DNA of 64,000 nt, from assembly GCA_964019415.1 (NCBI GenBank), contig OZ025878.1:4530512-4594511 (forward strand). The letters are read 5' to 3'. This DNA comes from Ianthella basta (lineage: Eukaryota > Porifera > Demospongiae > Verongiida > Ianthellidae). The position numbers were made by a program, and so were the translations under genes. This document shows positions 12,501 to 21,558 of the stretch, piece after piece (position 1 is the stretch's first letter; each line of letters begins with the position of its first letter). A model generated the notes under the pieces. It saw only the letters and a list, made by a program, of their open reading frames with translations. It was not told where the DNA came from and searched no databases.

Positions 12501-14505
12501 GTGTTGCATTTGTGTAAGCACAAAATGTGTTTATTGCAGTGATCCCTCGAAATGATCCTTTTCTATACTGTGGTGATGACTGCATAGCAAATGCCTGTCC
12601 ATGGTCTGCCTGGTTATTCACAAATATTGAACCGTTCAAATGAACTTCATCTCCACTGTCCCCAGTGAAGGGAGAATGCACATAAATCACAGACAGCCCA
12701 CCGCCAACTCCACCTTTAGCTTTGTTATGAATGATGATTGGAAAATTCATTGTCACCTTATTTTGTGTTGCATGCATAGCTTTATCTGTTGCAAACTTCA
12801 CAAGGATACCTCCTCCGGTATCGATATTAGGAGGAATTAATGTGTTATGTACAACAATAATGGCATCAATAGTAACCACGTTTCTTTCTGAACTGTTATC
12901 AAAGATTATGCATACACCTCCTCCAGCATTTGCCTTGTTGCCAGCAACTAATACAGAACCAATGTAAATGGTGTTTTCACTTGCAGAACCACTCAGTATT
13001 ACTTGCATCCCACCACCTTGCATTGCTGTATTGTTCTGCACTCTTGTTAAGATTACAGACATGGTATTGTTTGTTGTGTAATCTGTAAAGTGTGCAATAA
13101 GACCTCCACCCGTCTTAACATGCTGGTTTGCGACTGCACTTCTCTGTAAAACTGCACTATTTCTTGTGCAGTGGCCAGTAAAGGACACTAAGACTCCTTC
13201 CCCTGATACTGTTGTACTGTTCACTACCTGCAGATTCTGTGCTACCACTGAGTTTTCACTAGTATTGTCAGCAAAGTCCAATGATAAACCATGCCTGCTG
13301 ATAAGCACTGGGTTACTCTTTGCTGAAATTGATACTTTCTCTACACGAACTCTGTTGAGTGTTGCCAACCCTTTAAAGTAGATAGCCAAAGCATAAACAT
13401 TTACAGGACCATAGCTTGCAACCATGTGTGCACCAGTGACATTGATTGTGTTATGTGATGTTTGCACCAACACTAGAAAGGAAATGTAGAACCTATACTT
13501 GGTACTTTTTCTGATCATCTCAAGTTGTCTTTTAGCACAGTCTGCTAAAACTTCAGATTCATTCTTGATGCTGTAGTGTTCATTCCAACCATCCTGAACA
13601 TTTACTCCTTCCACATCAACAGTGCTGCTGTGCATGTCACCAGACAAATGTACAAAGATTCCAAATCCTGTAACAGGTGCACTGTTAAAAACTGTTACAT
13701 TATGCAGTGTGATTATGGTGCCACTCCCTGCTCCTTGAACAGTGATTGTAATTCCATCAAATGACATTGATGGGTCATACTCAGTGTGAGTGTTTGTGTT
13801 GACTACTTGTATGTTATTCATGTACAGGCTGAAGTTGTTTGCTGGCATTTGATCGTTTCCATTGATCTCACACTGAATTCCAGACCCATATGTTCCATTA
13901 TGCAGTACAGAGACATCGTACAAACTGATCACCCCATGAGCAACAATGTTTGTCAACACTATGCCTGTGCCATATTGCCCAGTTATGTGAACTGTTACCT
14001 GCTGCAGACTCACGTTAGTGCAGTTTGAAAAATACAGGGTAGGGATGTCGTCAGCAGTCTTAGGGTGTTCTTGTTTACCACAACCTGTAAATTCCATTCC
14101 CTCAATTTCTATTTCTGTAAACTCCTTAAATGTAATTGTAATTCCATTCAGGCACTGGATTGTGGGTCGATCAGTGGCACATTCACCCAGTATCCTTAGA
14201 GCAGATATTCCTGTTTGTAATGATTGGAATCTGTTTGGTGGCACACGATATGACTGGAGTTTATGGGTGCCGCACGCAACTCTGATGGATGTGCTGTTCA
14301 GAGTGTTTTGCAGAGCGTAATGCAGTGACCTACATGACCTGCTAGGAGGTGGCTGTGCCAACAGTGCACCTACTGGTGTGTGGTGCATGCATTGAGGACC
14401 ATCCTCTCCCTTGATATCAACCCACATGACTCTTTCACTCCTGACAAGGCAACACAGCACCATCCACAGTAGGAGTGGGCTTGACAGTCTGTGATGGGCC
14501 TTCAT
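9580..14505 (-). CDS. intronless beta-helix ectodomain / polytopic membrane protein (1641 aa)
   Basis: A single uninterrupted frame. Residues 1 to about 23 are a signal peptide (LLLWMVLCCLV core). From about 90 to 830 there are Asn/Val/Ile-rich repeats with many N-x-S/T sites and the spacing of a right-handed parallel beta-helix (for example NNTAMQGGGMQVILSGSA). A Cys-rich juxtamembrane part follows (CPPGY twice, GLLCGDC, CTSC), like EGF/ephrin-receptor-type modules. From about residue 1180 to 1575 there are roughly eight to ten hydrophobic segments. The tail is acidic (ETETEREEE). Stop is TAG at 9580-9582. I recognise the architecture as one that recurs in sponges and choanoflagellates, but no function is known to me. 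It could be an adhesion or receptor-like surface protein. The start is set by the signal peptide. Absence of introns beside intron-rich genes suggests retroposition or a naturally intronless family. Confidence 0.85.
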   Translation of the reverse strand: MKAHHRLSSPLLLWMVLCCLVRSERVMWVDIKGEDGPQCMHHTPVGALLAQPPPSRSCRSLHYALQNTLNSTSIRVACGTHKLQSYRVPPNRFQSLQTGISALRILGECATDRPTIQCLNGITITFKEFTEIEIEGMEFTGCGKQEHPKTADDIPTLYFSNCTNVSLQQVTVHITGQYGTGIVLTNIVAHGVISLYDVSVLHNGTYGSGIQCEINGNDQMPANNFSLYMNNIQVVNTNTHTEYDPSMSFDGITITVQGAGSGTIITLHNVTVFNSAPVTGFGIFVHLSGDMHSSTVDVEGVNVQDGWNEHYSIKNESEVLADCAKRQLEMIRKSTKYRFYISFLVLVQTSHNTINVTGAHMVASYGPVNVYALAIYFKGLATLNRVRVEKVSISAKSNPVLISRHGLSLDFADNTSENSVVAQNLQVVNSTTVSGEGVLVSFTGHCTRNSAVLQRSAVANQHVKTGGGLIAHFTDYTTNNTMSVILTRVQNNTAMQGGGMQVILSGSASENTIYIGSVLVAGNKANAGGGVCIIFDNSSERNVVTIDAIIVVHNTLIPPNIDTGGGILVKFATDKAMHATQNKVTMNFPIIIHNKAKGGVGGGLSVIYVHSPFTGDSGDEVHLNGSIFVNNQADHGQAFAMQSSPQYRKGSFRGITAINTFCAYTNATHFADYDALNKLFKRFGYYNDTISTPTNLFHIELASNAEAIATNIMSEIKKTVNPIFQIQTNTSLILLISVQIRLQGNFSCGAASQGILAVDSVVILQPDATIVILHCVASHGGAIALYGESYIRGSSNSLMSLTNNYAFQRGGAIYVHSAQHAQPRVHCFLQHEQGKAVVISRILFQDNAAKHEGQSVFISEAESCFDYNFRLFFFAPQMSTTNFYLLHLNMEKTDKLHTGQMCMIDGIPYPFCNGTSNTTIDTLPQIVSRPDHVDGAPIDLDNPVTVQFIPGKQKQLPHKHAYDRLGNVINTVFTVQIIAQDTITNVQLNPFSKYTADFTVILHGIPLKHGLANQFSNNESNITGSATPQLVLQSVDNSNLLLIMNIELQCCPPGYIYQKGSTDMGTCHCGMSTVLGIEECNETDPNAVGAVLQVNHWAGYLPSNDQNSCDEQKLFTAPCPPGYCQTQLTTLPNNNSMQLLEEVVCGGSSREGLLCGDCTEGNGIAVNFNGARPVCTSCQDGLSTVGLLVWFLSEWVPMLVVMFIVMLFNIDLISGRFNSFLLFAQLIALFGIRGDAELGPAHIAFVKIYRFLYGMWNLDFFSVLLPPYCLIPHSHLTLLQTLLLHYSIGLFPLIVAITLVVLERSAEKWICCHRVDQCLRRMRRWKAKYSDGMSYDRALPAFVILGFTRFLISSSYILANQTITGENGEERMVVWWQGSVPYGSIQHIAYFIPAIIILLVFVLLPAFLLLTLPIGPQLFGRLIIAVPPLRKLQRMQTFCSNVYTDRWIYHFVNVFQGCYKERFRSFSSLYLFHRIIQLLVAMLTPRVEDALHIQLILTAALLLLIAICQPYNSSHLNTLDTAILGNLTLILILSRHIADTDTLSKAKQFYAIIQVILIYLPLLYPGILLGRKVYNKCAQLRCCQKQEQAPQDDVDPLIEDPTERLGNFVRILELRPGPPNSSDEETETETEREEEIISEDQ

Positions 14506-15174
14506 CTGGCCGGAGGTCTGAATGCTACAACTTGCTGAAGGATTGTTTTCTGTTGCTTGTTATCCAGAAATCTCCTTCAGTGAGCTGTGCAAAGGAATGG
14601 AACTGTGCAGTATCAATATGTGACATTACAGATAATGTTAAAACATCCCAAGCGGAACTTTTCAATTCATCCTTAGTTCAATTAAGTGGTTAGCTATAAT
14701 AGTCTTGCATACCTGGAGGATTGTCTGTAGTAATGACTCCTTAACAGTTTGAGATTCTGTTAAAGTTTTACAACCTTAAGCTCCTTCAATCTGTAGGAAG
14801 ACCTTATTGAGACATATGGTATATATAGGCAGCTACACTGATAGGTCATGGCAAATATCCTACTCCATTCTACTAATGAAACCAAACATGAAACTGTAGG
14901 GGTGATTGCTGCACTGAAATATACATGTGGTTCCATTGTAGGAAGTTGAAGATGTACACTGGGATATTATTCATGTTCTTAGCATAGGAAACAGACTTTC
15001 TGTTATTGCTGGGCAGTCTGAGACTTGTTTGTGACTGTTGGGAATGCCACTTCTAGAGATGTGTACTGCAAGCTGTGGTCATGGGTGGCACCAGTAACTC
15101 TGAAGGGTTTACCATACAATTTACATAGCTATTCCACTGTTCCATACAATTAAATAAGCTTATAATTAGCTACA
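14506..15174. other. upstream region of the beta-helix gene
   Basis: No exon, RNA gene or repeat recognised. It should hold the promoter of the minus-strand beta-helix gene and distal promoter of the plus-strand kinase gene. Confidence 0.5.
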
Positions 15175-15225
15175 TACACATGCACACACGCACACGCACA
15201 CGCACACGCACACGCACACGCACAC

Positions 15226-15312
<87 letters not shown>
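15175..15312. repeat. long (CA)n / (CACACG)n microsatellite
   Basis: About 138 bases: CACACG units first, then pure CA. It lies in the divergent promoter region between the beta-helix gene and the kinase gene. Length variation here could alter promoter spacing or form Z-DNA. Confidence 0.95.
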
Positions 15313-15314
<2 letters not shown>

Positions 15315-15424
15315 TGTTGAGCTCTTAATTTAAGTACAGTCGCTTTGGTGTTTCTTGTCCGATTGCCCACTGCCAGGAGCGCACCTGCCCAATCATGTGA
15401 AGCAGCATGTGATCACTTGACCAG

Positions 15425-15432
15425 TGACGTCA
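15425..15432. promoter_or_regulatory. CRE-like palindrome TGACGTCA
   Basis: Perfect 8-bp CREB/ATF site 46 bases upstream of the kinase-NHL start codon (15478), in the 972-base gap between two divergent genes. The position suits a promoter-proximal element. Function is inference from the motif only. Confidence 0.45.
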
Positions 15433-15477
15433 CTTTTGATCTTCCGGCACGCCCATTTCTAATGTAGCTAGCTCCCA

Positions 15478-18135
15478 ATGGCGCACTCATCTAGCTCCAG
15501 GTTTCACGGACTTCTCATCGCAGACCTTGTGTTCAGCGACGTCAAACTGGGAAGAGGATCGGATGCGACTGTATATAAGGTAGACTGGAACGGAACTGAG
15601 TGCGCCGCCAAACGTCTTCATGACATCCTGCTAGAAGACGAATCGCCTGGAGGAGCGGACAAATTGATCGGCAACTTCGAGGCTGAATGCCTAACATGGT
15701 CGAAACTGCGTCACCCAGGGGTCGTCCAGTTCCTTGGAGTATACTTAGAGCGCAGCTCTCGCTTACCGGTGCTCATCATGGAGAGAATGGATACCAGTCT
15801 GCGCATGTACTTGGAGGATCACAGCAAAGAGGAGTTCAACCTCCACCTCAAAGTCTCCGTCCTTCGTCAGGTGACCCAAGCGCTCGCGTATCTCCACTGC
15901 CAGAATCCACCTCTTGTCCATCACGACTTGAGTCCAAACAACATATTGTTGAACTTAGTCTCTTGTGTGACCAAGGTGAGTGATTTTGGCATGAGTCGAG
16001 CTATCAGCCCATCTGCCCTCAGTCGCAAATCCTCCATAAAGGGCACATTAGCATATATGGCTCCTGAGGCTCTCCACGATCCCCCTCGATACAACGACAA
16101 GTTGGATGTATTCTCTTTTGGGAACATCATCATCTCCACCCTTACCCACGAGTGGCCCAACCCTGGTCCCCCTACAAGATATGATGGAGACATGTTTGTG
16201 GCAATCACTGAGCTCCAGCGCCGTGAACGTTTTCTTGTCATGTTCACTGCACAAGAGAAGCAGCTGTTTCTACCGGTTGTCTGCCAGTGTCTGGAGAACC
16301 GACCAGACAAGCGTCCCTCCAGTGTGATGCTGGTACAAGAGCTGAGACGTATTGAGTCATCCCTCCTCAAAGGCAGCCAAGTTGCCACTCCAACTGAGCA
16401 AATTCGTCAGCAGTTATTGGCCAAAGAGGAAGAATGCACACAGAAGGATGAGGTGATTAGGGAGAAAGAAGAGTCAATTAAGGAGAAGGATAAGTTGATT
16501 AGGGAGAGGGAGGAGTCATTGAGGGAGAAGGATGAGGTGATTAGGGAGAAGGATGAGGTGATTAGGGAGAGGGAGGAAGCATTGAAGGAGAAGGATGAGG
16601 TGATTAGGGAGAAGGAGGAGTCATTGAGGGAGAAGGATGAGGTGATTAGGGAGAGGGAGGAAGCATTGAAAGAGAAGGATGAGGTGATTAGGGAGAGGGA
16701 GGAGTCATTGAGGGAGAAGGATGAAGTGATTATGGAGAGGGAGGAGTCATTGAGGGAGAAGGATGATGTGATTAGGGAGAAGGATGAGGTGATCAAGGAG
16801 AGGGAAGAGGCTTTGATCAAGAAGGATGAAGTGATTCAGGAGAAGGATGTGACATTGACAGAGAAGGAGACTGAGCTCCAACATCTGCAAAGTGTGAGAA
16901 AGGAAAGTGCTGGAACTGCTCAAGGATTGGGGAAACCATTAGCAGTAGCTCCAAAGGTGAGCTGCTTTTGTGTTGATGGTGCTGTGGATGCTCCTTACTT
17001 GATGCTGTGGAATGTGTAAAAAAGGGGCAAGTATTTGATCAAACCACTTAGTACAGATGCTGAAGAAGCCCATAAGGGTGTTGCCACATGTGCTGGTTAT
17101 TTCAGGATCTATACTTAATGTGGATCAATCACGAATTTGTCCCATTTAATGTGCATGTTTGTGTGTAATTTACTGTAGCTAATAGCAAACATTTGAAATG
17201 AGGCCTAGAATGCAGCTAGGGCACTGCATTTGTATGGCATACTAGACTTGGTGTACATTGGACCTCGATCCCTTGACCTCACCTCAAGTGCCTAATCCCA
17301 TCTGCAGGTGAAGCACCCTTTCAGGGACTGGAAGAAACTTGGAGAGTGTCAGAAGGTCATCCAACACAGTCCAGAGGGTGGTAGGTATACTGCAGTTGCC
17401 GTGAACATCGAAGGCCTTCTAGCTGTGACAGATGGGAGGGCCAAGTGTATTCATCTTCTCACCAAAGAGGGGGCATTGGTGAGATCTATTGGGAACGGAG
17501 TGATTGGTGATTGGTTGCCTGGTGTTGCATTCGATATGAAAGGGAATATTTGGATAGCTGACTGGGTCAACAATAAAGTAGACAAGCTGTTCCAAGATGG
17601 TCAACTCCTTCACACGGTAGGCCATGCAAGCAGTGAAAGTGATAGCCTCAGTCATCCTAGTGGTGTGTCTGTTAGCCCAGAAAGTAAGATTTACATCTGT
17701 GACCGTAACAATGACCGTGTCACTGTTCATGACGAAGAAGGCAAGTTTCTGTTTGCTTTTGGCTCTAGAGGAAAGGGCCCAGCTTGCTTTGATAGTCCTC
17801 GTGACATAGCATTTGGTTCAGATGGCCTTGTGTACATTACTGATAATGGGAATGAGAGAGTTTCTGTTTGGTCGAAAGAAGGTAGTTTTAAGAGGAATTT
17901 CAAGATCAAATATGACCCGACCTGCATTGCTGCCACTAGTGACGGTCATTTGTTGATCACTTCTTATCCCAACCACAGCGTAATGGTGTATACATTGGAA
18001 GGTGAATTGATTCATGATTTTGGAGGGAAAGGTTCCCATACAGGGAGGCTTAATAGACCTCGTGGAATATGTGTCGATGGCAATGGAGTGGTGTATGTAG
18101 CTGATAGTGTGAACAATCGTGTGCAGTTTTTCTAA
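15478..18135 (+). CDS. TKL-like protein kinase - heptad coiled coil - NHL repeat protein (768 aa, two exons)
   Basis: Exon 1 is 15478-16956 (493 codons) with donor AAAG|GTGAGC. Exon 2 is 17308-18135 after CTGCAG and is in phase (275 codons with TAA). The kinase domain spans residues about 15-300: Gly loop LGRGSDATVYKV, catalytic Lys in CAAKRL, HHDLSPNNILLN catalytic loop, SDFG and APEAL. All catalytic residues are present, although the HRD motif is HHD. Residues about 320-470 are about 21 consecutive heptads of the type REKDEVI, a canonical coiled coil. Exon 2 encodes about six NHL-type blades (for example GNIWIADWVNNKV, GVVYVADSVNNRVQFF) expected to form a beta-propeller for protein or RNA binding. 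No signal peptide or membrane segment is seen, so it is probably cytosolic. The coil should oligomerise the kinase and the propeller should recruit partners. Substrate unknown. Confidence 0.9.
16430..16875 (+). repeat. in-frame 21-bp tandem repeat encoding perfect heptads
   Basis: The DNA repeats 21- and 42-bp units (GAGAAGGATGAGGTGATTAG-like), each giving one or two heptads (REKDEVI, REREESL, KEKDEVI). Because 21 bp equals one heptad, unequal crossing over can lengthen or shorten the coiled coil without breaking frame or register. Confidence 0.9.
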
Positions 18136-19570
18136 CTGTATTATAAGTTATTTGTCAACAACTAACCATGTATGTATGTACTAATGTTTATTAGAGCAAT
18201 TTATTTTGTAGCTTGTGTATGTGTTACCTTATAAAATCACTCAGATGTTATAACTCACTCCAATTACATATTGTGATTTGTCCAACTCTTTTTAGATCTA
18301 CTGTATACAACGTTTGCCATGCATGTATTATGATTGCTGTGTACGTGCATGTGTTCTGTGCGTGCATGTTTAACCAAAAATGGTGGAATTAGCCCATTCC
18401 AAAGTATGGTATGCTGAGATGCATGTACTTGCTGTGTGTGCAATCAGTGTGAACTGATTGTGACCAAAATCACGGAAGTCTGATGGACAAGGTCATCATC
18501 ATGTCAAATCAATTAAGACGCAGTCTGGCCATTATTGTCTGTAGTTAAGGGAGACTCAACTATTGGACTCCCCCTGCTGTGATTTACTCACTTACTTACT
18601 CACTCACATGTGGTATGATGGCACAATCACTTACTGTGATCAGTGGGGTGTGTCTCAATTGATCCTGGAACATGCAACAAGTCCCGTCTCTTTCCTTCTT
18701 TAGCTTTCGTGTACATGTATCTTGTCTGATTGTTCACTGCATGCTGCAACCGACCATGTGAATAGCTACAGTATTGGAGCAGTAGATTCTGATATGATTT
18801 CCGACACATTATGTCACATGAGAACCCACCATTCCAGCACTGTATAACAATTATAATAGTCACATTTGTGATTGCAATGTGTATGCTTTGTGTACAATTG
18901 GGATGATGCACTGGACGAATGGGGACACATGTACAATTGCAATGTATGCAAGTAGACTGTGTCCTGATCTGCAAACGTGCATGCGTAGCTTTACGCACCT
19001 GCATGAGGTGGCTTATGATGTCTTCAGTATTGCAGTAGGGGTTTAACCATATTCACAGTGGTTGGTGCTGTGATATGTACAGTCACCAATGGTGGGTTAG
19101 CTCAGCAATAACTCATGTTCACCTTGTGCAGGAACGCATCACTTCCCTTGTGGGCACATGTATGGAAAGTCCATGGCCAGCAATTATCATGCGTTGACAC
19201 CTGTGTTGGAAGGGTGTATAGTAGGACTTCAAAGAAAGCATCAGCACCGCAATGTTATGAATTCAAACTGCATTGATTTGATTGTGACGTGGAAACATTG
19301 TATATATAAGGCTTATTAATAATTTTGTACATTTATGATAGTGTTATTGGGAAATCACTTAGAATTTCTGTTCCATGCTTCGGTCTGGTCCTTTCTGAAT
19401 TCTCTCTCTTCTTCCTTCGAATCCATCTGTACCTCATAATATGCTTTCCATACTATGGGCCTCTCTACACCTATCCATGTCAAGTCTCATCAATCAGCAT
19501 AACTAATTTATGCAGTTTCTTTTGTTAAGATTATTCAGATGGAAGGAGACAGTGCTCATGTATTTACAAG
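18136..19570. other. intergenic region downstream of the kinase-NHL gene
   Basis: No coding exon or RNA gene recognised. The 3' UTR of the kinase gene must start here. Otherwise AT-leaning single-copy-looking sequence. Confidence 0.45.
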
Positions 19571-19890
19571 TATACACCACATTGGGATCTGCTCCATGCA
19601 GTGATGGTGACTGGCACTTCGAGCTCGTTCAGGACAAGGAATGTTGCATGCACTGGAGCTGCCATTCACATGTCACTGCCAAGATCAAGGCTGGTCACAC
19701 AGTAATTTGGGCATCTCCACTTTAATTTCTGGTGTACAGAAAAAGGGAATAAACCCCATAATTCTCTGCATATATAACTCTATAATTACTGTATAAGAAC
19801 ACTGGGAAGTGTACTGGAAGGAGCCTCAATCTGGGAAGGGATGGGCAGCAGGTTGCTGTAGATGGACATGACATATTGGATTATACTAGT
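19571..19890 (-). pseudogene. duplicated fragment of XDH/AOX-like exon 1 and its upstream region
   Basis: This stretch aligns by eye with 7935-8165. Shared blocks are CATTGGGATCTGCTCCA, the GGTGAC..CTCATTCAAGACAA-like block, TGCACTGGAGC, and upstream of the ATG the ATAATTCTCTGCATA / GTAATTCTCCGCATA and ATGACATATTG / ATGATGTATTG blocks. Indels and substitutions break the frame and the cysteine-rich part is absent. It is a relic of a duplicated XDH-family 5' end or of a decayed paralogue. Confidence 0.7.
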
Positions 19891-21234
19891 GACTTTTTTG
19901 CTATTGTATTGCGTGCTACCTCAATTAGCATAATGTATATTAAAGCAATCATGGGCTTTGGAATACAAGTCTGCCCTTCTGATAGCTATATATCGAGTAG
20001 CTGCATGAGCATGCAGTACCAGGCCAAAGCAGCTTTATAATTCCATTGACCAGTCAGATGGCTTCTGCCACTGATTGGTGCTCCTACAGTTCTCAGATAC
20101 CTAAGTGGTGTTCTATTTAGATTGTAGTGGTGTCTAGCAGCACCTCTTGTCTCCACATGGTTATGATTATGCAATTAAAGTTTACAAACCAGTTGGACCT
20201 GGACACAAGACTGGTGTTGGAGGTCCAGAGGACACTGTGGAGCTGTAGGCGGCCTTTGTCTGTCTACATGGAGGGCGTGAATAGTAGTGATCTGAGTGGT
20301 TGCCACTCTCAATGTGTCACATGCGTGTGCATGTGTGTTGGGAGGGGGATGAGGGGGGAGGGGGGCTGAGGATGCATCGATCCAAGCACTGTACAGTGCC
20401 GGATCTAGAGGAGGGGGATCCAGGTGTGTAAAGGAACCCCCCTTTTGCTATGCTAGTCTTATGTAGAATTTTGGGCAGTTTTTAGACCAGAAAGAGGCAT
20501 GGTGGTCATATATCAGGGGCACTGTGTGTGTACCAATACTTTAGAACCTCGCTTTCGGAAATCCTAGATCCGCCACTGCTGTACATCTGTGCTTGTATAT
20601 GCATGATGGTAAATTGAGCAAAGCAGGCACCCATACATATTATAGTGATCAATTTGCCAAGTATGATCATAGTGATTGATGTATACGTAACATATATATC
20701 AGTGCATTGAGATTGCAGTGTTCTGTTATGTATTCTATAGAATTATCTGCATGCACATTAATTTGATTGTTAAGTAAGAAATTTCCCATAATATTATGGC
20801 AATTAATAGTAAATCAATCAATCAGTATGCTATGTCAATTACTGTATATGCAGGCAGTTGTGCAAAGCTATGGCTATATAGAAGGCTTATTTGTACGTTT
20901 ACAGTTGAAGTAGTGCTAATCAAGAATTTCTGAAATTATTGTTAATTATTGCTTCTTGCTTTCTTTGGTCTCTTTCTTTCTCTTCTTACATCATACACTT
21001 TCCTTAAAGGCCCCTCTGGTCCCAGCCTTGCCAAGCCTTAACTCCATTTCAATTGGATCTTCCACTGTTTCTTTAGATTTATTTAATCCTATTGAGTTGG
21101 AGGGAAGCAGTGCACATGTACAAGTGCACCATATCAAAGATATAGTTCTGTTTCTGCAAGTATTGATAATTATAAGTACCAAGAACACAACTAGGCACAT
21201 GAATGCATTAATAGACACACACTAGCTATTCTGT
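19891..21234. other. intergenic region holding one MITE
   Basis: Apart from the hAT-like element at 20394-20578 I see no gene. A GT/G-rich stretch is at 20320-20365. Confidence 0.4.
20394..20578. mobile_element. hAT-like MITE
   Basis: Inverted ends CAGTGCCGGATCTAG and CTAGATCCGCCACTG bound 185 bp. The word CTGTACA occurs at or near both outer borders, as expected for a target duplication. The ends resemble those of the element at 7238-7392. No coding capacity. Confidence 0.6.
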
Positions 21235-21330
21235 ATGTGTGGGCTTCTCGGCTGGCTCTAGCTGGCATGAGAAGGTGTAATTGACCAAATGTTACCAGTT
21301 TCAACAACAGGGTTGAAAACTTACCACATG
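21235..21330. repeat. half of the foldback element found at 25712-25943
   Basis: It shares GGGCTTCTC.GCTGGCTC and then TTC.ACAACAGGGTTGAAAAC with the left arm of that element. The matching right arm is missing, so this is a decayed or one-armed copy. Confidence 0.55.
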
Positions 21331-21558
21331 CACTAAACTCTGTTAGTACACTATAGTTATTTAGCATTTTGGCTGTACCCACCTGTAGTCCGGCTACTTC
21401 CAGTGGTCACCTTCACCTGCATACATTGTAAGACAATGCATTTAATCACAAAGCTAACTGCCTCTACCATATTGTAAAGTTGACAGTGCACTGCACGAGA
21501 GAAGGCTTGTTGTACTGTGATGAAGTGAAGTTCATTTGTGCCATATAAGACAGTAGCA

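Noticed and set aside
16407..16820. 137-aa antisense frame of Ser/Leu/Ile repeats
   Set aside because: Exact antisense shadow of the heptad-coding 21-bp repeats of the kinase gene.
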